From contig DASRFK010000238.1 in assembly GCA_035651635.1 (NCBI GenBank), positions 1 to 41,693 of the forward strand: a DNA stretch of 41,693 bases. The letters are read 5' to 3'. Of this stretch, positions 1 through 8,372 are shown piece after piece. Source of the DNA: JANXQE01 sp035651635 (GTDB taxonomy: Bacteria; Verrucomicrobiota; Verrucomicrobiia; Limisphaerales; UBA8199). Made by a program: the position numbers and the translations under genes. Positions within the stretch are counted from its first letter, which is position 1; each line of letters begins with the position of its first letter. The notes below the pieces were generated by a model. That model was given only the letters and a program-made list of their open reading frames with translations, ran no database searches and had not been told where the DNA came from.

Positions 1-503
1 AAGAAGGCCAGGGGGTAATCGAGCTCGACTTGAATCGTTCGCGGATCCAAAGCCCGAATGCCCAGCTCAGTGGGATCTTTGAGTTGGCCGTTGTAATAGC
101 GCTCGGCATTGTGGATATAAAAGAGTTGGCCCGCGTAATCGGAAGCAGTGGCCGGACTTAACGCGCGCAACCACGAATACAGCACATCGGCACTGGTGAT
201 CGGTTCGCCGGTCGACCAGGCTGCGTTGGTGCGCAGGTGAAAAGTATAGACTCGCCCATCCGCGCCAACGTCCCAACGCTCGGCCAGCCCCGGTTCAGGT
301 CGGCCGGATTTGCCATTCAGGCGGGCCAATCCCTCGAACAGACCTTTGGCAATGCGCATGTCCGGAACGGCGGTGACAATAGCCGGATCAAGCGACTCCG
401 GTTCATTGCCATTGATGATGACGACGTCCGCTCGAGGCTCGGGCCGGCAACCGGAGGATAAGAGGCCAAAGATTAAAAAGGCAGCAAGCGGGGCACCGAG
501 CAA
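1..503 (-). CDS. Oligopeptide ABC transporter substrate-binding lipoprotein (SBP family 5), 3' part outside window
   Basis: Extracellular solute-binding protein of the OppA/DppA type, expected to capture peptides outside the membrane and deliver them to an ABC permease. Read on the minus strand, the frame gives a hydrophobic stretch ending in the lipobox LSSGC, then NGNEPESLDP, a hallmark of the family N-terminus, followed by GLFEGLARL, AERWDV, YTFHLR and WSTGEPITSADV, all typical SBP_bac_5 landmarks in the right order. The rest of the protein runs off the left edge. No ATG precedes the lipobox in frame. The best start is TTG at 503-501, giving a signal peptide without the usual basic N-terminus. 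The reading frame stays open further upstream, but there it reads through an interspersed repeat. The true start may therefore have been altered by repeat insertion. It lies downstream of secG on the same strand. Confidence 0.8.
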   Translation of the reverse strand, partial: MLGAPLAAFLIFGLLSSGCRPEPRADVVIINGNEPESLDPAIVTAVPDMRIAKGLFEGLARLNGKSGRPEPGLAERWDVGADGRVYTFHLRTNAAWSTGEPITSADVLYSWLRALSPATASDYAGQLFYIHNAERYYNGQLKDPTELGIRALDPRTIQVELDYPLAF

Positions 504-504
504 A

Positions 505-780
505 CCTGGGAGGGCTGGCGTCTCGCCGGCGTGCTCTTTCCATGAACCGTGTGGCAACCCGAAGGTTTTGGAGTGCGCACGCTGTGCGGCGCTTTTCGGG
601 ATCGCACCACGTCCGAAAGCGGCGCAGAGCGCCGCACTCCAAGACGCTGACGCGCCCTCCTGTGGCGGGTTCATGGTCCCAATGGAGGATTTTGCGATCG
701 TGGAGGCTTTCCCAGAAGGACCTCGCCGGCGAGACGCCGGCGCTCCCGGGAAAAGACGAAGCGCTCGCCACGTGCGGTGG
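505..780. repeat. Block of interspersed GC-rich repeats in inverted pairs
   Basis: This non-coding stretch holds two nested inverted pairs. Outer pair: GGCTGGCGTCTCGCCGGCG near 511-530 and its near-complement CGCCGGCGAGACGCCGGCG near 724-743. Inner pair: TTTTGGAGTGCGCACGCTGT (about 566-585) with GCGGCGCTTTTCGG just after, answered by AAAGCGGCGCAGAGCGCCGC and ACTCCAAGAC (about 617-647). Translated in some frames these give AGVSPAR/AGETPA strings, which I recognise from interspersed repeats in verrucomicrobial genomes (recollection, not searched). The block fills the gap between secG and the peptide-binding protein and may supply a terminator-like RNA structure. Confidence 0.6.
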
Positions 781-809
781 AGAGCGCTCGCAAAGGCCAT
801 GGGGGCGTC

Positions 810-1262
810 CTATTTTGGCGGAGCAGGGTTGGTGGCTGAGGCAGGCGGATTGGTTGCCTCAGCTTGCGGCACGCTCGTAAGATTATTGCTCGCGGGGACC
901 GAGCTTAGCGGCAATGGCAGCGCCCCTGCCGGTTTGGCGGGAGCCACGGGCACCGAGCCCATTGGCCCGGCTGCGTGGCCGGGCTGCACGAGCTTTTGCT
1001 GAAAGACCGTGCTGCGGCCATAAACATGGCTCTGGAGGACCGATAGGAAAATCGCCATGGCGAAAAAAATCGTGGCGGCGTATTTCGTGATCTTCGTCAG
1101 AACATTTCCAGAGCCCGCGCCAAACAGCGCGTCGGAGGCCGCGCCACCGAAAGCCAGGCCCGCGCCCGCTTCCTTTTTCGGCAGCTGGATCAAAACCAGG
1201 AACACCAGGACAACGCAGTCCAGGACCATGAAGAAGGTCAAAAGACCAATGATAAAACCCAT
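810..1262 (-). CDS. secG: Preprotein translocase subunit SecG
   Basis: Small membrane subunit of the SecYEG protein-export channel. The start MGFIIGLLTFFMVLDC opens a first membrane helix, followed by LVLIQLPKKEAGAGLAFGG, the conserved cytoplasmic SecG loop (Q-x-K-EAG-G-A-GG), then GAGSGNVLTKITKYAATIFF leading into the second helix. The remaining ~60 residues are a Pro/Ala-rich tail, longer than in E. coli SecG (110 aa) but common in this phylum. The open frame extends 28 codons upstream into tpiA; I chose ATG 1262-1260 because the family begins at this methionine and the gene then sits 7 nt after tpiA. Last housekeeping gene of the pgk-tpiA-secG string. Confidence 0.9.
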   Translation of the reverse strand: MGFIIGLLTFFMVLDCVVLVFLVLIQLPKKEAGAGLAFGGAASDALFGAGSGNVLTKITKYAATIFFAMAIFLSVLQSHVYGRSTVFQQKLVQPGHAAGPMGSVPVAPAKPAGALPLPLSSVPASNNLTSVPQAEATNPPASATNPAPPK

Positions 1263-1269
1263 AATAATC

Positions 1270-2034
1270 TCAAATTGAGCTCTTAATGATATCTGAAAAG
1301 CTGCGGGCTTCAAGCGAAGCTCCGCCAACCAGCGCGCCATCCACATCAGGCTGGCTCATAAGCTCCCGCGCGTTGGATGGTTTGACGCTGCCTCCATATT
1401 GAATCCGCACGCGGCGGGCCACCGTTTCGTCGAAACCCCGGGCCAGCAAACGCCGAATGAAAGCGTGCGCTTCCTGTGCCTGGGCGGTGGTGGCTGTTTT
1501 GCCCGTCCCGATGGCCCAGACCGGTTCGTAAGCGACAATCGTCTCGGCCATTTGATCTTTCGTGAGTCCCGCCAGGCTCCCATGGACTTGGGTTTCCAAT
1601 ACCTTCTCCATGTGGCCGGCTTCGCGTTCCACCAGAGTTTCGCCGACGCAGACAATGGGCTTGAGGGAGGCGGCGTGAACGGCCGCGGCTTTTTTGGCGA
1701 TCAGGTCGTCGCTTTCTTTCTGGTATTGCCGGCGCTCGGAATGACCCAGGATTACGTAACGCACGGAAAATTCCTTGAGCATGACCGCGGCGATTTCACC
1801 CGTGAAAGCACCCACGTTATGCTCGCTCATGTTTTGTGCACCCAACCGGATGTTGGAGTCGAGTATCGCTTTGGAAACGTCCGCCAGCGCTGTGAACGGA
1901 GGACACACGACGATGTCGACTTCCTTCACGTTGGCGAGTTCGATCTTCAAACCGCGCACGAGGTCCAGCGCCTCGGCCACGGTTTTGTTCATCTTCCAGT
2001 TTCCGGCGATAATGAGTTTGCGGTCCTTGTTCAT
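1270..2034 (-). CDS. tpiA: Triosephosphate isomerase
   Basis: Interconverts dihydroxyacetone phosphate and glyceraldehyde 3-phosphate in cytoplasmic glycolysis and gluconeogenesis. All active-site landmarks are present in order: AGNWKMNK near the N-terminus (substrate-binding Asn and Lys), GHSERR (electrophilic His), YEPVWAIGTG (catalytic Glu) and GGSVKPSNA plus GALVGGASL (phosphate binding). The length, 254 aa from ATG 2034-2032, is standard. An alternative GTG at 2052-2050 would overlap the pgk stop and add six residues, allowing translational coupling; I prefer the ATG because MNKDRKLIIAGNWKMN matches family starts. It lies directly after pgk and before secG, an arrangement common in bacteria. 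Confidence 0.95.
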   Translation of the reverse strand: MNKDRKLIIAGNWKMNKTVAEALDLVRGLKIELANVKEVDIVVCPPFTALADVSKAILDSNIRLGAQNMSEHNVGAFTGEIAAVMLKEFSVRYVILGHSERRQYQKESDDLIAKKAAAVHAASLKPIVCVGETLVEREAGHMEKVLETQVHGSLAGLTKDQMAETIVAYEPVWAIGTGKTATTAQAQEAHAFIRRLLARGFDETVARRVRIQYGGSVKPSNARELMSQPDVDGALVGGASLEARSFSDIIKSSI

Positions 2035-2048
2035 AGTTTGCTTCGGGG

Positions 2049-3305
2049 TCACTTTTCGCTCAGGGCGGCGACGCCGGGCAGCACGCGCCCCTCAAGGAAC
2101 TCCAGGCTGGCCCCTCCGCCGGTGCTCATGAACGTCACCCGATCCCCAAGCTTGGCTTTGTTAAGCGCTTTAACGCTGTCTCCCCCGCCAATGATGCTTT
2201 TGGCCCCCGATTTTTGGGTCACTTCGGCCACCGCCCGCGCGACAGCATTGGTCCCTTCAGCAAAACGTTTGTCTTCGAACAAGCCCATCGGCCCATTCCA
2301 AAGAATGGTCCTGGCTTTGGCAATTTCTTCCGAATAGGCCTTCACCGTCTGCGGCCCGATATCGAGGCCGGCTGCGTCATCGGGACAATTGAGATCGCTG
2401 CTGGTCCTCACGTTTTGATATTCGATGACCGGTTTTCCTTTCTTGTCCAGTTTATCGCTCTTGACCGGTACGGCGACCACATCATCGCTCGGCAAAAGGA
2501 ATTTCACCCCGCGCTGCTTCGCTTTTGCCAGAGCCGCCTTGGCAACGTCGCTTTTGTCAGCTTCCACGAGAGATTTTCCGGTCTTGTGGCCTTGTGCCAG
2601 GCGGAAGGTGTAGGCCATGGCGCCCCCAATCAGGATCGCGTCGGCTTTCTCCAGCAGCCGATCGATGACCTGGATTTTGTCCGAAACTTTGGCGCCGCCG
2701 AGAATCACCACGAACGGGCGAGCCGGTTTTTCGAGTTCATCGCCCAGGAATTTGAGTTCGCGTTCCATGAGCAAGCCAGCGGCGCACTGGCCGCCACGTT
2801 GAGCCACTACCCGCGCCACACCCTCAGTCGAGGCATGGGCTCGATGCGCTGCCCCGAAGGCATCATTTACGTAGACGTCCGCCACCTTGGCGAGTTTCTG
2901 AGCGAAGGCAGGATCGTTTGCCTCCTCCTCGTTGTAGTAACGCACGTTCTCCAGCAACAGCACGTCCCCCGGCTTCATAATCCCGACGGTCTTCTCCACT
3001 TTCTCGCCCACGCAATCATCCGCGAAGGCCACCGGACGGCCCAGCAGTTCGGCCAATTTGGCCGCCACCGGTCGCAGCGACATCGAAGGTTCGCGCTTGC
3101 CTTTCGGCCGGCCTAAATGAGCCATGAGGACCAGCTTGCCGCCTTGTTGAATCAACAGTTTGAGCGTTGGCAAAGTCTCGACAATCCGCGTCGCATCGGT
3201 GATCACCATCTGGCCCTCTTTTTCTTCCAAGGGCACATTATAATCGACGCGAAGCAGCACTCGTTTGCCGTTCACGTTCAAATCTTTTACGGTCAGCTTT
3301 GCCAT
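2049..3305 (-). CDS. pgk: Phosphoglycerate kinase
   Basis: Transfers phosphate between 1,3-bisphosphoglycerate and ADP in glycolysis. At 418 aa it is a full-length bacterial enzyme. Visible signatures are LLRVDYNVPL (substrate loop of the N-domain), LMAHLGRPKG, LLENVRYY, the hinge and nucleotide-domain motifs VILGGAKVSDKI, LWNGPMGLFE, and the C-terminal IIGGGDSVKAL with FMSTGGGASLEFLEG. The start ATG at 3305 gives MAKLTVKDL, as in other Pgk proteins; AGGAGAC lies 8-14 nt upstream on the minus strand, one of the few good ribosome-binding sites here. Its stop is 14 nt from the tpiA start. A 227-nt gap separates it from upstream polA, so it probably has its own promoter. Confidence 0.96.
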   Translation of the reverse strand: MAKLTVKDLNVNGKRVLLRVDYNVPLEEKEGQMVITDATRIVETLPTLKLLIQQGGKLVLMAHLGRPKGKREPSMSLRPVAAKLAELLGRPVAFADDCVGEKVEKTVGIMKPGDVLLLENVRYYNEEEANDPAFAQKLAKVADVYVNDAFGAAHRAHASTEGVARVVAQRGGQCAAGLLMERELKFLGDELEKPARPFVVILGGAKVSDKIQVIDRLLEKADAILIGGAMAYTFRLAQGHKTGKSLVEADKSDVAKAALAKAKQRGVKFLLPSDDVVAVPVKSDKLDKKGKPVIEYQNVRTSSDLNCPDDAAGLDIGPQTVKAYSEEIAKARTILWNGPMGLFEDKRFAEGTNAVARAVAEVTQKSGAKSIIGGGDSVKALNKAKLGDRVTFMSTGGGASLEFLEGRVLPGVAALSEK

Positions 3306-3532
3306 AACATCAGGTCTCCTGAATTAGGGGGCCAGAGAATAACGCACGGACTAAAGGAGTCAAGGTGATTGGGCGGGTGAGATCCTCAAAGATTTCGCCC
3401 CGAATTGCGCCAGAAGTTTTGTTGCCCGGGAGGAGGTGAAAAGACCCCTTAAACGATACGTTGCGCCAAAAGTCGGGTTACCCTGGCCAGAACGCCGCCT
3501 TCCCACCCGGGCGAATCAGGCACCCCGGTTTC

Positions 3533-6355
3533 TCAATGCGCGGCCAGCCAGCTCGGTCCGACGCCAATTTCGACGTCAATTGGGACGTCCAGGGCCAGGG
3601 CGCTCTTCATTTTGTCTTCGACGAGCGCGCGCACTTTCTTCTCCTCTGGCTTAAACAGATCAAAAACCAGCTCGTCATGAACCTGGAGCAGCATGCGCGT
3701 TTTGAATCCTCCTTCGCTCAGCTCGCGATGGATATGAATCATGGCGATCTTGATCATGTCCGCCGCCGTTCCTTGGATCGGGGCGTTGATGGCATTGCGT
3801 TCGGCGGCGCTGCGAATGGTATTATTTGAGGAACGAATATCGCGCAGGTACCGGCGCCGGCCGGTGACCGTTTCGGCGTACCCATGTGTCCGGGTGAATT
3901 CCACGGTCTCGTCCATGTACTTGCGGATCCCGGGGAATTGTTTGAAGTATTGGTCGATGATTTCGGCGGCTTCTTTGCGTGGAATCCCGAGTCGCTGCGC
4001 CAGCCCGAAGGCTGAAATCCCGTAAGCGATCCCGTAGTTGACCATCTTGGCCTTGCGGCGCATCTCCGGCGTGACCAGCTCAGGAAACACGCCATAAACC
4101 TTGGCCGCCGTGGCGGTGTGCACATCCGCGCGGGACTTAAAGGCTTCCAGCAATCCAGCCTCGCGGCTCAGCGCGGCGATAATGCGCAACTCGATTTGCG
4201 AGTAATCCGCCGAAAGCAGCAGGTATTCATCCGAGCGCGGCACGAATGCCTTGCGGATTTCCTGTCCGCGCTCGGTGCGAATCGGAATATTCTGCAGGTT
4301 AGGATTTTGAGAATTGAGCCGGCCGGTCGAGGTCGCGACCTGATAGTACGTGGTATGCACTCGGCCGGTTTTTGGCCAGATGGCCAAAGGCAAAGCATCG
4401 GCATAGGTGGACTTGAGCTTGGTCGCGGCTCGATGTTCCAACAGCCGTTGCACGATCTCGTGATCGGGCGCCAGCGCCATGAGGGTTTGCTCGTCGGTGG
4501 CATATTGCCCGCTCTTGGTCTTTTTGGGGGCCGCGCAGATTTTCATCACCTCAAACAGAATCTGACCCAGCTGGCGCGGTGAGTTGAGATTGAACACGGT
4601 CCCGGCCATCCGACAAATCGCCTTCTCCTGCTCGTCAATCTGCTTGCCCAGCTGCGCCGCGAATTCTCCCAAGGCGCCTGAATCCAACTTGATTCCCTCA
4701 TATTCCATGTCGACCAGAACAGGCACCAGCTGCGATTCCATCCCGTAAAAAACCTGTTCCTGGCCTTTTTCTTTAAGCAAAGGCTCGAGAGCAGCCCGCA
4801 CTTGCAGGCTCAGGTCAGCGGATTCGGCGGCATATTCGGCAAGTTTTTCCAGCGGCACATCGGCCATGTTTTGCTGGTCTGATTTGGCGTCGCCAACCAG
4901 TCCCGCGGCCGAAATGGGAGCGTAGCCCAGGTAAGCTTCAGTCAAATACTCGATCGAGTGGCGCAGGTCCGGTTCGATGAGACTATGCGCGATCATGGCG
5001 TCGAATAAGGGTCCGCGCACCGAGAGGCCGCGCCACTTGAGCGCTGCCAGATCGAACTTCAAGTTGTGGCCCACCTTTTCAATGCGCTCGGACTCCAGCA
5101 GAGGTCGGAACTCTTGCAGTATTGGTTTGGCTTGGTTCTCCTCCTGCGGAACGGGAACGTAATACCCGGTATGCGGAGCTATCGAGAAGCCCAAGCCAAC
5201 AATCCGCGCGTCCTTGGGATCAGGACTCGTGGTTTGGACATTGAACGCGAAAAAAGGTTGCCCTTCGAGGAGCCGGATCAATTCCAAGCGCTCGGCATTG
5301 GTCCCGGCAATGCGATAGGCATGCTCGACGTCGCGAATCGTTTGTAATTTGGCCGAGGCCGCTGGCGCCTGGCCCGCAGCAGTGTGTTGTTCTTCTCCTT
5401 CCAGGATCAACTCCGGTTCGGCCGCTGCTTTCGAGCGTTTCGACGTTTCCTCGCCGGCGGAAAAGCCATGGCCCGCTTGGAACTGATCCCCGTACAGCCG
5501 TTTGCCAATCGAGTTGAATTCGAATTCGACCAGCAATGCCTTCACCTTGTCATCCTCGGGTTTCTGCAACTTCAGGTCGTTCAACTCGATTGGACATGGC
5601 GCTTCACACAGGATGGTGGCCAGTCGCTTTGAAACTCTGGCCAGATCGCTGTTCTGTTCGAGTGTTTCTTTGACCCGGCCTTTGAGCTCGCCCACGCGCG
5701 AAAGCAGGTTCTCAATGGTGCCATATTGGCCAATCAACTTCATGGCCGTCTTCTCGCCAATGCCAGGCACACCGGGAATGTTGTCCGAGGAATCGCCCAT
5801 TAACGCCAGCACATCGACGACTTGTTCCGGCCGCTGAATGCCCCAGCGACTCTTGATTTCCGGCACACCCACAATCACGACCGCGTCACCCATCCGGCTT
5901 GGCTTGTACAAAAAGGTATGCTCGTCGATCAGCTGCCCAAAGTCTTTATCCGGAGTGACCATGTAGGAGGTGAACCCTTCTTTCTCGGCGCGGCGGACGA
6001 CCGTTCCAATGATGTCGTCAGCTTCCCACCCGTCGCACAGGAGCACCGGAATCCGAAACGCTTCGAGCATGCGCCGCACATGCGGCAACGCCAGGCTGAG
6101 GTCTTCCGGCATCGCCTGCCGCGTCGCCTTGTACTCGGCGAACTCAGCGTGGCGATGGGTTGGGGCGTCCGTGTCAAAGGCGACTGCGATATGTGTCGGC
6201 TGCTGGTTCTTGAGGATCTCCAACAGCGTTTGGGTAAATCCGTACAAAGCAGACGTGTTGACCCCTTTGGACGTGAAGATCGGCCGGGCAATCAGCGCGA
6301 AATGCGCCCGATAAACCAAGGCCATGCCGTCCAACAGGAAAAGCTTCTTACCCAT
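3533..6355 (-). CDS. polA: DNA polymerase I (proofreading site apparently lost)
   Basis: Repair and Okazaki-fragment polymerase. Order of domains: 5'-3' exonuclease/FEN (residues ~1-300; LLDGMALVYRAHFAL, GWEADDIIGT, TPDKDFGQL, GDSSDNIPGVPGIGEKTA), a 3'-5' exonuclease-like domain (~360-540) and the family A polymerase (~560-940) with motif A DYSQIELR, motif B RRKAKMVNYGIAYGISAFGL and motif C QVHDELVF. The proofreading carboxylates appear lost: ExoI reads FAFNVQTTS where E. coli has FAFDTETDS, and ExoIII reads YAAESADL where E. coli has YAAEDADV; ExoII HNLKFD keeps its Asp. Motif B has Tyr where E. coli has Phe762. ATG 6355 is preferred over the in-frame TTG at 6361. The length of about 940 aa is normal. 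Confidence 0.96.
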   Translation of the reverse strand: MGKKLFLLDGMALVYRAHFALIARPIFTSKGVNTSALYGFTQTLLEILKNQQPTHIAVAFDTDAPTHRHAEFAEYKATRQAMPEDLSLALPHVRRMLEAFRIPVLLCDGWEADDIIGTVVRRAEKEGFTSYMVTPDKDFGQLIDEHTFLYKPSRMGDAVVIVGVPEIKSRWGIQRPEQVVDVLALMGDSSDNIPGVPGIGEKTAMKLIGQYGTIENLLSRVGELKGRVKETLEQNSDLARVSKRLATILCEAPCPIELNDLKLQKPEDDKVKALLVEFEFNSIGKRLYGDQFQAGHGFSAGEETSKRSKAAAEPELILEGEEQHTAAGQAPAASAKLQTIRDVEHAYRIAGTNAERLELIRLLEGQPFFAFNVQTTSPDPKDARIVGLGFSIAPHTGYYVPVPQEENQAKPILQEFRPLLESERIEKVGHNLKFDLAALKWRGLSVRGPLFDAMIAHSLIEPDLRHSIEYLTEAYLGYAPISAAGLVGDAKSDQQNMADVPLEKLAEYAAESADLSLQVRAALEPLLKEKGQEQVFYGMESQLVPVLVDMEYEGIKLDSGALGEFAAQLGKQIDEQEKAICRMAGTVFNLNSPRQLGQILFEVMKICAAPKKTKSGQYATDEQTLMALAPDHEIVQRLLEHRAATKLKSTYADALPLAIWPKTGRVHTTYYQVATSTGRLNSQNPNLQNIPIRTERGQEIRKAFVPRSDEYLLLSADYSQIELRIIAALSREAGLLEAFKSRADVHTATAAKVYGVFPELVTPEMRRKAKMVNYGIAYGISAFGLAQRLGIPRKEAAEIIDQYFKQFPGIRKYMDETVEFTRTHGYAETVTGRRRYLRDIRSSNNTIRSAAERNAINAPIQGTAADMIKIAMIHIHRELSEGGFKTRMLLQVHDELVFDLFKPEEKKVRALVEDKMKSALALDVPIDVEIGVGPSWLAAH

Positions 6356-6630
6356 ACCCAAAGGTAACGGTCAGATCCGCTTGAGGGCAAGATTGCTTCA
6401 GACGACTCCAAGTAGTCGAGGGTCAAAAACCGCTTCTTTGCTCGATCTAGCACCTTCGAGCACTGCACCCTTCTTGAGCCTATTGCGAGACTTCTCCCGC
6501 CCGAACCGTTCCGAAGTGTCCAAAGCGTCCCGAACCTTATATTCTTTTCAGGCGGGGTATAACTTATAAGCATAAGCCCTCAAAGAACAAAGCATTGGCT
6601 GTTCAAGCTGCCTGCCGCGAAGTTGAACGC

Positions 6631-7371
6631 ATGAAAACAACAACTTCAAATGAAGCTGCGGAGAACAAAACTTTAGTAGTGAAGCTCCCTGCCGCGGAGC
6701 GTGGCACAACGGAACTCGGCTGGTTGCACAGCCGGCATTCGTTCTCCTTCGGGAATTATTTCGATCCGGATCACATGGGTTTCCGGGCGCTGCGAGTCAT
6801 CAATGACGATGTAGTCGAGCCGGGCCAGGGATTTGGCGAACACCCTCATCGCGATGCGGAGATTTTCAGCTACGTGCTTGAGGGGGAATTGCAACATAAG
6901 GACTCCCTGGGAAACGGTCGCGCCATCAAAGCCGGTGACCTGCAATATATCAGCGCCGGCAGCGGCGTGTTGCACAGTGAATTCAATCCATCGCGCAAGA
7001 ACCGGGTGCACTTCCTGCAAATATGGCTGAGGCCGAACGTAACCGGAGGCGCGCCGCGCTACGCGGAGAAGACCCTGGGGAAGGACGCAAAACCCAATGG
7101 CTTAACCCTTTTGTTTGCCGGCCAACCGAGAGACGGGGCCGTCGAGATTCGTGCCAACGCGGATGTTTATCTAGGCAGGCTCAATCCCGGAAAACAGCTT
7201 GTCCACCGCCCCGCAGAGGGCCGCGGGCAATGGATCCACGTCATTGCCGGCGACCTAAAGGTGTTGGGTGAAAGCCTGAAGGCCGGGGATGGGCTGGCCA
7301 TCGAGCACGCCGCCGAGCTCGAATTCCAAAGCCGGGACAACACTCAATTTCTTCTGTTTGATCTGACCTGA
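6631..7371 (+). CDS. Pirin family protein (bicupin, YhhW-like)
   Basis: Cytoplasmic cupin protein of the pirin family; some members act as quercetin 2,3-dioxygenases, others are redox sensors, so the substrate is open. The N-terminal cupin carries the conserved FGEHPHRDAEIFSYVLEGEL with its metal-binding His residues, followed by QHKDSLG and SAGSGVLHSE, then LQIWLRP, the usual hinge to the degenerate second cupin (residues ~150-245). Length 246 aa from ATG 6631, standard for YhhW-type pirins (~230-240). An upstream in-frame TTG (6595) would add 12 unconserved residues. It is divergent from polA; the 275-nt gap between them must hold both promoters, though I cannot assign hexamers with confidence. 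Confidence 0.88.
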   Translation: MKTTTSNEAAENKTLVVKLPAAERGTTELGWLHSRHSFSFGNYFDPDHMGFRALRVINDDVVEPGQGFGEHPHRDAEIFSYVLEGELQHKDSLGNGRAIKAGDLQYISAGSGVLHSEFNPSRKNRVHFLQIWLRPNVTGGAPRYAEKTLGKDAKPNGLTLLFAGQPRDGAVEIRANADVYLGRLNPGKQLVHRPAEGRGQWIHVIAGDLKVLGESLKAGDGLAIEHAAELEFQSRDNTQFLLFDLT

Positions 7372-7403
7372 TGAAGCTAAATGCAAGAAAGGAAGCGGGA
7401 CCT

Positions 7404-7545
7404 AAAGAAGAGTGTTTTAAAAGTACCGACTTGGGCCTGGGCATATGGGGTTCAGAGTCCCGCCTTCAGGCGGCCCGGCGCCAAAACCGCCTTCAGACAG
7501 CCTAAAGGCGGGACTCCGAACCGAATTCCAAAACACGCTCTAAGG
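7404..7545. repeat. Composite inverted repeat (MITE- or REP-like)
   Basis: Two arms face each other: GGTTCAGAGTCCCGCCTT (7449-7466) against AAGGCGGGACTCCGAACC (7505-7522), with a further internal GGCGG/CCGCC pairing. Outside them AGAGTGTTTT (about 7408-7417) is answered by AAAACACGCTCT (about 7531-7542). The whole unit could form a long hairpin and has no coding capacity. It differs in sequence from the repeat block at 505-780. Other open frames across it are artefacts of the symmetry. Confidence 0.6.
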
Positions 7546-7567
7546 AAGCGAATTCAAGAACCTTTTC

Positions 7568-7850
7568 TGGAGGTCACCCTGTCCAGCAGCAGCGCGCGTC
7601 CAGCGGTTTACCTCGCTGCCACACGACAAATAAGTCCAAAGTCGGTTCCTTAATCATCTCGCCGGGAGTTAGGTCGAGCACTTTGACCTTCAGCTTTGGA
7701 TGTGTAAGTCGCAACTCGGCTAATCCGCTTCAATGTACTGCCAACCACGCATGCCGTTGTTAAAGTGGATAACATCGAACTTCATTTGATCCAGAACCAG
7801 CTCAACTTCCTTCAAGAACACGGGGTCCGCCAGGAAGCGTTGAGGAGCGG
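7568..7850 (-). pseudogene. Decayed SGNH/GDSL-type hydrolase remnant(s)
   Basis: Read on the minus strand, part of this gap gives DQMKFDVIHFNNGMRGW, closely resembling the VIHFNNGLHGW block of SGNH/GDSL hydrolases, but it ends at a stop shortly afterwards. A second, differently framed piece downstream reads LTHPKLKVKVLDLTPGEMI and KEPTLDLFVVW before a stop. Neither piece has a start or a complete domain. The whole interval 7372-8066 otherwise contains only the palindromic repeat; 7860-8066 shows nothing I recognise. Confidence 0.35.
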
Positions 7851-8066
7851 TTTACCATTCAAAAAAATGATTATCCTTGCTTGGCCTATTTATTGAGAAA
7901 TCTCGCTGTTGGATCTGAAAGCTGGCGTCTGGTTGCTCAAGCGTCTGACCGTGATGGAGATTCCCGCCAACGAATCGTTTGGGGCCAGGGCTCGTGAGCC
8001 AATTGCAAGCTATTGTGGGTGCTTCTGTTACGCCAAGTTGAACCAAGAAAGCGAGTCGATTATTTA

Positions 8067-8264
8067 ATGAAGGGTGACTCGGACCACGAAGTGGCTATTT
8101 TTACTCGAGCTCTGAAAGTCGCGCCCCAGAATCGAGATGCCTTTCTCGATCACGTGTGCGCTGGCGATGAGGAGTTGCGTGAAAAAGTCGAAGCGTTACT
8201 GAAGGCTCACGACCGCTTGGGAACCTTTTTGGAAGAACCGCCCGGGGAGATCGCCGGTGATTGA
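8067..8264 (+). CDS. Free-standing copy of the Ser/Thr kinase N-terminal domain
   Basis: A 65-residue protein that aligns along its whole length with the first ~60 residues of the large kinase at 9019: HEVAIFTRALKVAPQNR corresponds to HEIELFTEAIQLSKEER, AFLDHVCAGDEELREKVEAL to AFLDRICGQDRELRGRIEAL, and FLEEPP to FLETPP. It ends just where the kinase linker would begin. ATG 8067 matches the kinase start position; the open frame runs 18 codons further upstream without similarity. It sits ~100 nt ahead of the sigma factor. It may be a functional small decoy or adaptor, or simply a truncated kinase gene; nothing in the sequence decides between these. Confidence 0.5.
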   Translation: MKGDSDHEVAIFTRALKVAPQNRDAFLDHVCAGDEELREKVEALLKAHDRLGTFLEEPPGEIAGD

Positions 8265-8372
8265 TGGATCTTTATGAACACCTGCATTGATTTGGAAACC
8301 GAAGAACTGGAAAATCTCAATGGAGCACAACGCAGGGATGCGGTATGTTGCGCCAAACCACAGGCGGATGAA

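Noticed and set aside
310..1002. 230-codon plus-strand frame
   Set aside because: It runs through the repeat block and antisense of secG; the AGVSPAC-type text is repeat-derived.
1399..3116. Long plus-strand frames of 300+ codons antisense to tpiA and pgk
   Set aside because: They are antisense shadows of high-GC coding sequence; no domain motifs, whereas the minus-strand proteins are unmistakable.
7372..8066. Possible CRISPR or tandem repeat array
   Set aside because: Only one inverted repeat is present; no regularly spaced direct repeats or cas genes exist anywhere in the window.
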